Below, one piece after another: positions 16,836 through 25,659 of a stretch of DNA of 64,000 bases. The stretch covers positions 1-64,000 of the forward strand of contig JBFMBK010000010.1 in NCBI GenBank assembly GCA_040755295.1, in the 5' to 3' direction. Both the position numbers and the translations under genes were made by a program. The stretch comes from Bacillota bacterium (lineage in GTDB: Bacteria; Bacillota; Desulfotomaculia; Desulfotomaculales; Ammonificaceae). The notes below the pieces were generated by a model. It was given only the letters and a program-made list of their open reading frames with translations. It was not told the origin of the DNA and searched no databases. Within the stretch, counting starts at the first letter, position 1, and the number at the start of each line of letters is the position of its first letter.

Positions 16836-18008
16836 CTACTCCTTTTCCTGCAACGCAAATGCGATTTTTTCTTCAATGAAGCCCACGCGCGCTTCCCATG
16901 AATGCTCCCTGGCCCTGGCAAGCCTCTTCTCCTGCCGCGCGGGATTCTCCCCGGCAAGCGCCCGTTCCACCGCCCCAATAAAACCCGCCTGGTCCCGGGC
17001 AACTTCAACCACATCCGAGAATTCACGTACGGCCGGCATGTCCGTACTTACCACCGGCCGTCCGGAAGCAAGGTATTCGTAAAACTTCAGGGGGCTGACA
17101 TCCTCCGTCAAAGCACTGGCACGAAACGTGTTCAGGCAAACGTCACACCCTTTGAGGTAATCGGGCAGTACCTCCTTGGGCTTTCTACCCAAAAAAAATA
17201 CATTCGGCATGCCTTCGAGGCCGTTGAGATCAACGCCCGGCGCCACCGGCCCTATAAGCACAATCGACCACTCGGGTCGACTGCGCGCAAGGTAGGCGAG
17301 AAGCTCCGTGTCCACCCACTCCTGGATCACGCCGACGAAACAGAGACGGGGGCGGGAAAGCCGGCCCATCTCTTCCGGGACCTCCGTCAACGGGTCGCAA
17401 GCCTTGCCGAAATGCGCCACGTCCGCGGCGTTTGGAAGAAGAAATATCCGCCGGGCGTGCTCCTTGCGGCGTTTGTACAGCCCCGGTGCGGTGACAAAGG
17501 TGATATCGGTCCGCGCCAGCAGTTCCCGCTCCATTTCCCATACGGCCTTATGGCTTACCAATCCTTTGTAAGCGCCGTGCTCATCCACACAATCATAGAC
17601 CAAAAGCTGGTGTCCTATAAGCCGGGCAATAACCGCCGTCGCCGGAAGGTAGGTCCAGAGGATAGGATGTTTCATCCCAAGCTTTTTAAGCGCCCAGCGC
17701 ACCCAGAGGGCCAGCCAGTACTGGTTCAACCTTCCGATAATCGGGCGGAGGTTGCCGAACGGAATCACGAACGGCGGCTGGAATACATAAACGTTAGTCT
17801 GAGGCCGGCTTATCCACCGTCCCCACGGGCGCCACTTGCGCCAGAACGAAGGATCCTTTAAAGGGGAGAGAAGCGTCGCAGGCGGTTCAACGTATAGTAT
17901 TCGGTTGGAGGAGTGGAGCCTGGACAACACCTGCTGTTTTCGTGTCCAGATCGGTTCCCAGTCGATTGAGGAGATACAGATGATATCCTGGTTCCTTAAC
18001 TCAGACAT
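16836..18008 (-). CDS. Glycosyltransferase, GT-B fold (TuaH-like)
   Basis: A 390-residue cytoplasmic glycosyltransferase with two Rossmann-like halves. The N-terminal part has YDCVDEHGAYKG, a segment typical of TuaH-like and related family 1 enzymes. The C-terminal half has RLCFVGVIQEWVDTELL, then DVCLNTFRASALTEDVSPLKFYEYLASGRPVVST, whose E-x7-E-like nucleotide-sugar site is characteristic of GT4/GT1 enzymes. ATG 18008 follows AGGAGAAATTA. It is transcribed together with the downstream nucleotide-sugar dehydrogenase, so a uronic-acid-containing polymer is plausible. Donor and acceptor are unknown. Confidence 0.85.
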   Translation of the reverse strand: MSELRNQDIICISSIDWEPIWTRKQQVLSRLHSSNRILYVEPPATLLSPLKDPSFWRKWRPWGRWISRPQTNVYVFQPPFVIPFGNLRPIIGRLNQYWLALWVRWALKKLGMKHPILWTYLPATAVIARLIGHQLLVYDCVDEHGAYKGLVSHKAVWEMERELLARTDITFVTAPGLYKRRKEHARRIFLLPNAADVAHFGKACDPLTEVPEEMGRLSRPRLCFVGVIQEWVDTELLAYLARSRPEWSIVLIGPVAPGVDLNGLEGMPNVFFLGRKPKEVLPDYLKGCDVCLNTFRASALTEDVSPLKFYEYLASGRPVVSTDMPAVREFSDVVEVARDQAGFIGAVERALAGENPARQEKRLARAREHSWEARVGFIEEKIAFALQEKE

Positions 18009-18022
18009 TAATTTCTCCTAGT

Positions 18023-18187
18023 CCTAACCCGGCCAAGCCGGGACCAAAATATTTCACTACAGAGTCACAGAGTTCACAGAGATAGAGAAATTATGAAGAC
18101 TTTAAAAAAAGAATACCTATTTTCGTGTTCTCCCCTTCGTGTGCTCTGTGCCTCTGTGGTTATTTTTTCTTGCCATTTTGCGTAGAA
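18023..18187. repeat. Family C palindromic repeat (CACAGAG type), copy 1
   Basis: CCGGCCAAGCCGG leads into AAAATATTTCACTACAGAG, TCACAGAGTTCACAGAG, an A/T-rich middle, and returning CGTGTGCTCTGTGCCTCTG with TTTTTTCTTGCC. The arms pair to give a long imperfect hairpin. A second copy lies at 58849-59020 and a half copy at 54640-54690. Confidence 0.6.
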
Positions 18188-18207
18188 CTGGCCCGTATGG
18201 CGGACTT

Positions 18208-19326
18208 CTATACCATGCCAAGAACCTTCCGGTAAACCTCCAGTGTCCCAGTCGTCATACGGCCGGCGGAAAAATTATGCGCTACAAAATCTCTGCCCAA
18301 CGCCGCCATCTCTGAGGCTTCCTCCGGTTTCTCCAGCACCCGGATGACCGCATCCGCCAGGGCGGCGGCGTCCGCCGGGGGGACCAGGAGTCCGGTTCTT
18401 CCATCCTGCACCACTTCCGGCAGCCCCCCCACCCTGGTGGCGACAACCGCAGTCCCGCACGCCAGCGCTTCAAGAACCGTAAGTGGAAGTCCTTCCGAAA
18501 GAGAGGATAGAACCAGCACCTTGAACAGATGGTAGTATTGTTCAACTTCTTTTATAAATCCTGTAAACAAGACCCTTCCCCCAAGTCCCTGTCGTGCGAC
18601 AAGACCTTCCAGGTACGCCCTTTCCGGCCCGGAGCCTATTATCAGAAAACGCGCTTCCGGGTGCCGCTCAAGGACAAGGGCGGCCGCCTCAATAAAATAC
18701 TGGTGTCCCTTTACCCGGTGGAGCCTCCCAACGGTTGCCACCAGCGGAGTGTCCTCAGTCAAGCCCAAACGTTCATACAACGCCGCCGCCGCCCGTCCCG
18801 AAACCTCCCGGTCCATCCCGTTATGAACCACCGAAATCTTTCTACGGGCCACACCTTCTTCAACCAATGCGGTTGCCAGATAATTTGAAACCGCAATAAA
18901 GTGTGTGGTTAGCCCCTTGGTCAGACGTTCGCACAATATATTGAGCACCCGGCTCAGGGGATGCGGGTAGTCCTTAAGCATTAAGCTGTGAACGGTGGTA
19001 ACTACCGGCAGGCCGGTTCCCAGCGCCGCCAAACGCCCCAATAGGTTGGCCCGTACGCCGTGTGTATGCACAAGATCGTAGTTGTTTATCCTCAAAAGGT
19101 GCCGCAAACGGAAAATAACCCCGAGGTTAAGCTTGTTACCCATCGGTAAGACCGCCACCCGCATCCCCGCCTCCTCGGCAAGAGGGGCAAACGGGGCCTT
19201 AAAAAGAGCAGCCGCTTCCAAAACCGCATTCCCTGGGTTCATTGAGCGGAAAAGGGTCAGAATGTGACGTTCCGCACCGCCGAATTCACCGCCCCCGATA
19301 ACATGGAGCACCTTTATGCGCCGCAA
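18208..19326 (-). CDS. Glycosyltransferase family 4
   Basis: A 372-residue retaining glycosyltransferase of GT4. The N-terminal VLHVIGGGEFGGAERHILTL is the acceptor-side loop. VATVGRLHRVKGHQYFIEAA, the GSGPERAYLEGLV strand and SSLSEGLPLTVLEALACGTAVVATRVGGLPEVV with its E-x7-E motif bind the nucleotide sugar. TTG 19326 lies 9 bases after AGGAGG. An ATG at 19392 is in frame but has no ribosome binding site, so I use the TTG. The gene is separated from the next one by a family C repeat. The sugar specificity is unknown, but its location argues for envelope polysaccharide synthesis. Confidence 0.88.
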   Translation of the reverse strand: MRRIKVLHVIGGGEFGGAERHILTLFRSMNPGNAVLEAAALFKAPFAPLAEEAGMRVAVLPMGNKLNLGVIFRLRHLLRINNYDLVHTHGVRANLLGRLAALGTGLPVVTTVHSLMLKDYPHPLSRVLNILCERLTKGLTTHFIAVSNYLATALVEEGVARRKISVVHNGMDREVSGRAAAALYERLGLTEDTPLVATVGRLHRVKGHQYFIEAAALVLERHPEARFLIIGSGPERAYLEGLVARQGLGGRVLFTGFIKEVEQYYHLFKVLVLSSLSEGLPLTVLEALACGTAVVATRVGGLPEVVQDGRTGLLVPPADAAALADAVIRVLEKPEEASEMAALGRDFVAHNFSAGRMTTGTLEVYRKVLGMV

Positions 19327-19816
19327 TACTTCCCGCCTCCTGGGAGACCATGTAAAACCGCGCCTCATCCAAAAGAAGTGAAACATTTTCATGGAATCAG
19401 CAATGGCAAACTACCCTGACTTTCTCACTTCTCAATGGCCTCCGGGCTCTTTTCTAACTTTTAATTTAATGAGGTCCGTCCTTTTCAATACCCTTCTGGC
19501 ATCAATAACCCTATAGCTTTAAACCTTCACAAACCTTATAATATCACTGAACAAATTAAAGCTGGAGGTTTTATTTCTGCCAGGACTGACAGAAACAAGC
19601 AGTACAAGTTGTTTCGGCCGTTCGCTTACAGCCGTCTACCGGGTATTTACGCGCCGCTTTTTTCCCCGGCTGACTGAACTAAGTGCAGGCAGCCTTTTAA
19701 ACAAATTTATCCACTTAATCCGGCGTGCCTGGATTTACTGCGCTCTCTGCAATTGGCTCTGTAGAAAACCTTTCTGGCTGAAAGACCGCTCCGCCCTAGT
19801 TCAAAAGGTTACGGGG

Positions 19817-21118
19817 GTGTTCCCGACACCGAAACCACTGCGAAATGAACTCCGTATTGACCCCTTCGGCTCAAGTCATTTGCTTCGCACCTTGACCGGC
19901 GGCGCCTGGCTGCTTTTGCTGCCGCTCAGCGCTTATCCCCTGATAGATTACGTCCTTCGCCTGGGGAAAACCCCCGGGGGCCTTGCAGGCACCTGGGACG
20001 ATTTGCTCCTTCTCGGCGGTCTTGTCCTGGTCGCCGCCCGCATCGCTTACCGCGGACTGGATGCCTACCGGAAGACTGACCTTCATCTGCCGCTTTTAGT
20101 CTATTTCGGGGTCTTCCTTTTTTTGCTTTTGGTGCGCTCGCCGGAAACCTCCGTCGGTATTGAAGGTTTGCGGGTCTACCTGGAATATGCCCTTTGGTTC
20201 TTCGTGGGTCTCAACCTTCCGGACAACCCACGACAGGTCAAAACGTTAATGGCCTTTTTTATCTTCTTTTGCACGGTTGCGGCCGTCCACGGAATCGGCC
20301 AGTACATCGCCGGTGTTCCGGTCCCCGCAAGCTGGGTGGATCAGGCGGAAGCGGGGGTTCGCTGCCGCGCCTTCTCCGTCGTCGGAAGTCCGAACGTCTT
20401 GGGCAGCTTGATGGCGTTGGCAATCCCCGTGGGCATCGCGGGGTGTTTTTCCGCGGCCGCTATTCGTCCGCGTGCCGCCTACGCCCTTGCCACGGTACTA
20501 ATGGCGATTTGTCTGTTTCTAACGTTTTCCCGCGGCGCCTGGTTTGCCGCCTTTGTCGGACTAATCATCTTCAGCCTTATGCGCAGTCCCCGCCTGCTTC
20601 TGGCTGTGGCCGTCATAAGCATCGGCGCGCCGATCGTTTCGCCGGGCGTCGCCGGCCGGATCCTCTACCTTTTTTCCTCTGGTTATGCAGCGTCCAGCCA
20701 ACGCGACGGTAGGATTTCCCGTTGGCAGGCGGCCTTTGAAAAAGTACACCAGCATCCCTTTGTCGGCGAAGGGTTCGGGCGCTTCGGCGGCGCCGTAGCC
20801 ACCCGCGCCATTCCCGGCAATTTTTACGTGGACAACTTCTATCTTAAAACGGCTGCCGAAAGCGGGCTTATCGGCCTGGCAACGCTTGCTTTCATCGTCG
20901 TTTCCGTCTGGCGCGCCGGTTACCGGGCGTTTTCCGCGCTGTCACGCCCCGTTGAGAAAACCCTTGCGGCTGCGCTCTTGAGCGGTCTCTCCGCCGTATT
21001 GATGCATAACCTCGTGGAGAATATTTTTGAAACCCCGCTCATGAGCACTCTCTTCTGGTTATTCATTGGCCTTCTGTTGTGTCTCCCGCGGATCGAAGCC
21101 GGTCCCCCGCCCGAGTAG
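19817..21118 (+). CDS. O-antigen ligase/polymerase-like membrane protein
   Basis: A polytopic membrane protein with about 11-12 hydrophobic helices and a Wzy_C/O-antigen-ligase segment. A large extracytoplasmic loop carries RDGRISRWQAAFEKVHQHPFVGEGFGRFGG, the region with the conserved Arg and His-Pro residues of this family. It would polymerise or ligate lipid-linked glycan repeats. The shown start is GTG 19817 (433 residues). The same frame stays open back to 19571, and GGAGG at 19564-19568 sits 8 bases before an in-frame CTG at 19577, so an extra 80 residues with a CTG start are possible. It is the only plus-strand gene among the glycan genes after DUF4330. Confidence 0.82.
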   Translation: MFPTPKPLRNELRIDPFGSSHLLRTLTGGAWLLLLPLSAYPLIDYVLRLGKTPGGLAGTWDDLLLLGGLVLVAARIAYRGLDAYRKTDLHLPLLVYFGVFLFLLLVRSPETSVGIEGLRVYLEYALWFFVGLNLPDNPRQVKTLMAFFIFFCTVAAVHGIGQYIAGVPVPASWVDQAEAGVRCRAFSVVGSPNVLGSLMALAIPVGIAGCFSAAAIRPRAAYALATVLMAICLFLTFSRGAWFAAFVGLIIFSLMRSPRLLLAVAVISIGAPIVSPGVAGRILYLFSSGYAASSQRDGRISRWQAAFEKVHQHPFVGEGFGRFGGAVATRAIPGNFYVDNFYLKTAAESGLIGLATLAFIVVSVWRAGYRAFSALSRPVEKTLAAALLSGLSAVLMHNLVENIFETPLMSTLFWLFIGLLLCLPRIEAGPPPE

Positions 21119-21220
21119 CCCCCTAGAATGCCCGCTGCGAAACGGCGCCTGTCTGTTTAAGAAGTCGAATGCAGGATGTCGGAAGTCAGAGTCCTTAAAG
21201 GAATTCGCTGTTGCGAATTC
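21119..21220. repeat. Short purine-arm hairpin repeat
   Basis: GAATGCAGGATGTCGGAAGTCAG arms lead to the hairpin core GGAATTCGC-TGTT-GCGAATTCC (21200-21221). The core touches the 3' end of the csaB frame, so it may also act as its transcription stop. Confidence 0.5.
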
Positions 21221-22366
21221 CTATCTTAAATTTGGAAGGAGGGCTGCAACCAGATCGGCGTTTTCCTCGGCTCGCGCCTTCAGTTTCATCATCCGTTCAT
21301 TAAGCATTTTTCTTGCCGGCTCCTTGTTTAACAGCAGCCCGCCGGCAACACGCATCAAGGCCTCCGCTGTAACTTCACCCACCGCGACCGCCGGCATCCC
21401 GACCTGTTCCATAAAGCGCGTCACCTTCGGGTCATAACTCAAACCGACCGAAGGAACGCCGAACAGCGCCGCAAAGATCAGAAAGTGCAGACGCATTCCC
21501 ACGCAAAAGTCCAGATGGGTCATAACCGCCATCAAGTCCCGGAAGCCTTTAATATTGTCCATGATTATGGCAGGGTGCCGCATCTTTTCCCTCGCCGTGT
21601 TGAGAACGGAAACGTCGCTTGGCTGAAGAGGAACGAATACCACCTTCCACCCTTCGGCGGCAAGACTGTCCGCCAGATGTGCCGCGCTTTCCAAGGACTC
21701 TCCCAGGTCCGGCCACCGGCGGAGGGAAATCCCGATTACAGGAGGCCTCTGCCCTACCACGCCTTCCGGCTCTCTCTGATCGGGTGGCGCGCCCTCGTTC
21801 ACGCCGTACACCCCGGCGGCATCAAGGAGTGCCCGGCCTCGTTCCGAATCCCCGAGTTCCGTCCCCAGGCCGAATACCGGATCCGCCATAACGTGGGCCG
21901 GCCTGGAGACCCCCAGCGCCGCAAGCTCCTTGAGTGAACGTTCGTCACGCAAGGTGATGACGTTCGCCAGCCTTAACACCCACCCGACCAGGCAGCGGCT
22001 GGCCCGGTGGTTAAGGGGGCCTATCCCCTGGCCGTATACACAAATCTTTATTCCGAGCATCCTGGCAAGCAACACTATGGCGGCGTAATAAAAGACGCTC
22101 CTGACACTGGTCACGTCCTGGAAAAGGTTGCCGCCGCCGCTTAAAAGCAGGTCGGCGTCTTTCATCTCACGGATGATAAGACGAACATCCCGGCGCGGCA
22201 CCGCCTGCACCCCAAATTCCCTGGCAGTGTCCCGCGGCCGTTGGGACAGCACCGCCACCCTCAGGTCCGGTATCCGCCTCCTAAGCAGGGTAATAATGGC
22301 GAAAAGCATCGCCTCATCCCCGCAATTACCAAAGCCGTAGTACCCCGAAATGACCACTTTGGCCAA
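21221..22366 (-). CDS. csaB: Polysaccharide pyruvyltransferase CsaB
   Basis: Transfers pyruvate from phosphoenolpyruvate to a wall polysaccharide, creating the ketal that SLH domains bind, so S-layer-type proteins can be anchored. The 381-residue protein begins SGYYGFGNCGDEAMLFAI, the CsaB hallmark. It also shows DLLLSGGGNLFQDVTS and ICVYGQGIGPL in the first half and MRLHFLIFAALFGVPSVGLSYDPKV near residue 320. I use TTG 22366 with AGGAG seven bases upstream; the longer frame is unsupported. Its last codons run into a repeat hairpin. It belongs with the neighbouring glycosyltransferase, tagA/wecG and ligase genes. Confidence 0.92.
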   Translation of the reverse strand: MAKVVISGYYGFGNCGDEAMLFAIITLLRRRIPDLRVAVLSQRPRDTAREFGVQAVPRRDVRLIIREMKDADLLLSGGGNLFQDVTSVRSVFYYAAIVLLARMLGIKICVYGQGIGPLNHRASRCLVGWVLRLANVITLRDERSLKELAALGVSRPAHVMADPVFGLGTELGDSERGRALLDAAGVYGVNEGAPPDQREPEGVVGQRPPVIGISLRRWPDLGESLESAAHLADSLAAEGWKVVFVPLQPSDVSVLNTAREKMRHPAIIMDNIKGFRDLMAVMTHLDFCVGMRLHFLIFAALFGVPSVGLSYDPKVTRFMEQVGMPAVAVGEVTAEALMRVAGGLLLNKEPARKMLNERMMKLKARAEENADLVAALLPNLR

Positions 22367-22379
22367 CGCTCTACTCCTT

Positions 22380-22660
22380 ATGTAACTATTCAGGTGCTCC
22401 CGAGGGGCGCGGCAATAAGCGGCGCATAACTTCGTCAGGCTCGCCGGCACTTTAGAGGTGGGATGTGGAAGGCTGGAGGTGCGATGCTTGTGGGAATTCG
22501 CCTATGAGCGAATTCCTGAATCTGACTTCCCATTTCCCACGTCTAACTTCCCAATTGGCTGCGCCTTCCTCGTTCTACTTGCTTCTCGCCGTCCCGCACT
22601 CAACCCCATTGTTAACACTTCTTTATAAGCACTCCATTTTTCTATCTATTCAGACTGTAG
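22380..22660. repeat. Family B repeat with hairpin core
   Basis: Upstream of csaB, GGGGCGCGGCAATAAGCGG and CGTCAGGCTCGCCGGCAC match the left part of the long family B copy. GGGAATTCGCCTATGAGCG (22493-22515 core) lies between purine-rich and pyrimidine-rich arms. TTGGCTGCGCCTTCCTCG and GTCCCGCACTCAACC complete the right part. Positions 22661-22720 show nothing recognised. Confidence 0.5.
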
Positions 22661-22720
22661 CTTAATCTCTTGGTTGAGTGCTGGATAAGTGTTATAGGTG
22701 ACGGCTGAATAGTTACCTCT

Positions 22721-23491
22721 TTATTGCGTTCCGTCACGCTTCTCGAAGCCCTCGTTTCCGGCCATGCCTGGCCTGGTGCGCAGTACCAGCAGCGCAAAAC
22801 GGGGAAGGACCAGCATCCGTCGCCAGCGACGCGGTTCCCGGACCAGCCTTCCCAGCCATTCCAGCCCCAGACGCCGCATCCAGACAGGCGCCCTCCGCGC
22901 CCGGCCGCTTAACACGTCAAAACTGCCTCCCACACCCATGGCCAGCGGAACGTCCAGCGCCTGGAGGTTTGTATGAATCCACCGTTCCTGTTTCGGCGCG
23001 CCCGTCCCCACAAAAAGGATCTCCGGGTGGGCCGCCTTAATTCTTTGGAGCGGCTCATGTTCATCCGCCGCGCTAAAGTACCCATGATAGGCGCCGGCAA
23101 CCTGAAGCCCTTTTATTTCCTTGTTGAGACGCGCAGCCGCCTCCTCGGCCACGCCCGGCTTCCCGCCGAGAAGAAAAACCCGCCATCCGGCCTTGGCCGC
23201 CTTACGGCAGATTTCCAACATTAAATCGATACCGGTTACCCGTTCCGGGAGACTGAACCCGTGCACCCGCGCGGCCCAGACGATACCGACCCCGTCGGCG
23301 GTAACCAGCGCCGCGTTCCGGACTATTTCCAAAAGGTCTTTTTCCTTCCGGGCGCGGAAAAGATACTCGGGGTTCAGGGTAACAATCTGGTGCGGTCCGC
23401 CACGGGCTATAAGTTCCGCTGCCCGCGCTGCCGCGCCTTCTATTGTTACCGCATCGATTTCTACTCCTAACAAGTTTATCCGCTTCATCAT
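22721..23491 (-). CDS. tagA: WecG/TagA/CpsF family glycosyltransferase
   Basis: A 256-residue GT26 enzyme. In Bacillus TagA adds N-acetylmannosamine to undecaprenyl-PP-GlcNAc, the step after TagO. The conserved run GGPHQIVTLNPEYL, then VTADGVGIVWAARV, FLLGGKPGVAEEAAARL, ILFVGTGAPKQERWI and AMGVGGSFDVLSGRARRAPVWMRRLGLEWLGRL identify it clearly. Two ATG codons stand together at the start. Pairing with the tagO-like gene at 11635 supports a linkage unit of ManNAc-GlcNAc type; the actual sugar is inferred. Confidence 0.92.
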   Translation of the reverse strand: MMKRINLLGVEIDAVTIEGAAARAAELIARGGPHQIVTLNPEYLFRARKEKDLLEIVRNAALVTADGVGIVWAARVHGFSLPERVTGIDLMLEICRKAAKAGWRVFLLGGKPGVAEEAAARLNKEIKGLQVAGAYHGYFSAADEHEPLQRIKAAHPEILFVGTGAPKQERWIHTNLQALDVPLAMGVGGSFDVLSGRARRAPVWMRRLGLEWLGRLVREPRRWRRMLVLPRFALLVLRTRPGMAGNEGFEKRDGTQ

Positions 23492-23706
23492 TTTCTATTT
23501 TGACAAAAAAACCGGCTTTCCTTTCTCCGCCGGCCCAAGTTCTTTTATCAGGATCGCCGCTCAGCTTAGAAAAAACCGTCCGACTCCTCCGCAACCGCTT
23601 GGCAGACCTCGGGTTCTAAGGTTTAACGCATATTCCTCCCGTCTCTACCGAAGCACCTTCGGCGATTATAAACGTAAAATGTCTTGTATCTCAACACAAT
23701 CCCCGG
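23492..23706. other. Intergenic, no gene recognised
   Basis: A short GC hairpin (AACCGGCTTTCCTTTCTCCG then CCGG) lies immediately upstream of the tagA gene. I see no other feature and no promoter I would defend. Confidence 0.35.
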
Positions 23707-23917
23707 TGAGACTGCTGCAAAACTGCGCCTAGCAATTGGGAAGTGCGAGGTAGGAAGTTAGAGGTGAGAGAACTTGAAGAATTCGCTTCGCGAATTCCAT
23801 GTCTTACAACCAACATCTCGCATCCCACCTCTCATTTCGTGGTCCCTGGGACCTTTACTAAGTTTGACTGCCGAAAGACGTTAGGTTATTTTTCTACCGA
23901 TTAAGTTCGTTTTGCAA
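23707..23917. repeat. Family A repeat, copy overlapping a transporter gene
   Basis: This copy starts GAGACTGCTGCAAAACTGCG and ends GTTCGTTTTGCAACGCTCC. The internal hairpin core is GAATTCGCTTCGCGAATTC (23779-23798). The last part repeats the conserved block GACTGCCGAAAGACG...TTTTTCTACCG. Its right end forms the last codons and stop of the DHA2 transporter (to 23894). Confidence 0.6.
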
Positions 23918-25516
23918 CGCTCCCGGGGCTTTCATCCCCCGCGAGGCCTTGAAGATTTCCTCCTGCCTGCGATGCTCGGCCTCAACCCTTTTTTTAGTCA
24001 ACCACGACGCGAGCGGCAACGCTATTAGTATAAGCACGGTGGCCACCAAAAAAATATCTCCTACCGCCAAAACCTGGGCCTGTTTCATTACCACTCCGTT
24101 CAGCAGTCCGGGAGTCGCCGATTTAGCAGCAGCCGATCCTACAAGTGCGGCCACTTTGGACTCTATCTCGCTGTAGTTAAAATACCCAAGCGGCGTCAAT
24201 ACACTCACGTTTTCCGTAAGACGTTCCGCATGGAAAGCCATACGGTTGACTAAAACGTAAGTCACCAGCGAGACGCCGAAAGAGGCTGACACCTGCCGGA
24301 TTACGCTCATCATTGCCGAAGCCTGCCCCGTTTTGGGCCGCGGAATGGTGTTCATCCCGGCGGTCATCAGCGGCATCATCGCAAGTCCTAAACCGGCACT
24401 CCTTATGCAGAGAAGAAGCTGAAGGTGGTGTACCGGCATATCGGCGGTTATATGTCTTAAATGGTAAGTGACTAAGCCTATTATCACCAATCCCAACACA
24501 CTTGGAAACGCAGCTCCCATCTTGTCGAAGAGTTTTCCCGCCACCGGCATGAATACACCTGTAATCAGCGCAGCAGGCATAAGGATGAGCCCGGTCTGCA
24601 TCGGCGAATACCCCTGAACATTTTGCGTGAAAATGGGAATCACAAAAACCCCGGTAAACAAAGCGATAAACACCAGACTCGATCCGATTGAGGCCAGGAC
24701 GTAGGTTTTGTTCTTCAAAAGTCTAACGTCCAAGACCGGCTGCGGCGTTTGTAACTCCCAAAAGAAAAAAAGCAACAACCCAAACAAAGAGAAAACCAGG
24801 AGCGTAACCGTACTTTGGGCCGTCCAACCCCACTCTTGTCCTTTACTCAAGGCGAGAAGAAGTGCAAAGCAGGAACCGCTTATTAGCCCTAGTCCTACGA
24901 AATCCAACTTCAGCCTTGAAAGACGCGGTGTTTCCTCTAAGAACAGCAAGCCCAAAAGAACGGTGAATACCCCCACCGGAAGGTTGATATAGAAAATCAG
25001 CCGCCACGAGAAGGTATCTACAAGATACCCGCCGAGGGTCGGACCGATAGCAGGCGCCAGGGTCATTGTCAACCCCCATACTCCCATAGCCATGCCGATC
25101 TTATCTTTAGGCCATATACGGTATAACATAGCCATGCTCAGCGGCTGCATCATGCCGCCGCCGACGGCCTGAAGCGCCCGGGCGGTGACGATGGAGGACG
25201 TGTTCCAGGAAAACCCGCAAAGCATGGATGTTACTGTAAAAAATGCGATACTGCCGAGGAAAATCGTTTTATATCCGAACCTGTCTCCCAGGTACCCAGT
25301 AGCGGGTATTACCATTCCGCCCACGAGGAGATAAACTGTTAAGACCCACTGAATTTGGTCGGTGGAAGCGTTGAAAATCGCCATCATCCGCGGCAGGGCG
25401 ACGTTTACAATGCTCCCGTCCAGCACCGCCATAAAGGTGCTCAGAATAAGGACAAAGAGAGCGCCCCAAGGCAAATGCGCCGAATGAGCTGATTCTGTTC
25501 CAGGCTGGCGCGGCAT
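23894..25516 (-). CDS. DHA2-family multidrug efflux permease (EmrB/QacA type)
   Basis: A 540-residue proton-driven drug exporter with 14 predicted transmembrane helices. Motif D1 is visible as LDGSIVNVALPRMMAIF, motif A as GYLGDRFGYKTIF, and motif C-like sequence as GPTLGGYLVD. The second half repeats SPMQTGLILMPAALITGVFMPVAGKLFDKMG. The last residues (ALQNELNR) are encoded by the end of a family A repeat, so the natural C-terminus may have been replaced. It follows a membrane-fusion gene and a broken permease, as in emrAB-type operons. Confidence 0.92.
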   Translation of the reverse strand: MPRQPGTESAHSAHLPWGALFVLILSTFMAVLDGSIVNVALPRMMAIFNASTDQIQWVLTVYLLVGGMVIPATGYLGDRFGYKTIFLGSIAFFTVTSMLCGFSWNTSSIVTARALQAVGGGMMQPLSMAMLYRIWPKDKIGMAMGVWGLTMTLAPAIGPTLGGYLVDTFSWRLIFYINLPVGVFTVLLGLLFLEETPRLSRLKLDFVGLGLISGSCFALLLALSKGQEWGWTAQSTVTLLVFSLFGLLLFFFWELQTPQPVLDVRLLKNKTYVLASIGSSLVFIALFTGVFVIPIFTQNVQGYSPMQTGLILMPAALITGVFMPVAGKLFDKMGAAFPSVLGLVIIGLVTYHLRHITADMPVHHLQLLLCIRSAGLGLAMMPLMTAGMNTIPRPKTGQASAMMSVIRQVSASFGVSLVTYVLVNRMAFHAERLTENVSVLTPLGYFNYSEIESKVAALVGSAAAKSATPGLLNGVVMKQAQVLAVGDIFLVATVLILIALPLASWLTKKRVEAEHRRQEEIFKASRGMKAPGALQNELNR

Positions 25517-25659
25517 TAATTACCCTACCCCCAACACAACAGTCGTCGGTAGTCGGCCGTCAGTCCGGATTGCCGCATAAGCCGCTGCGTTAATTTCCTT
25601 TTTCCCGACGCGCAACTTCCGACTGATGATTTACATGAAATTACTTTTATTTCTCTTAA

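Noticed and set aside
15659-17861. Long plus-strand frames (303 and 319 codons) opposite the nucleotide-sugar dehydrogenase and glycosyltransferase genes
   Set aside because: They are antisense shadows of well-supported genes, rich in His, Arg and Pro, with no domain or ribosome binding site.
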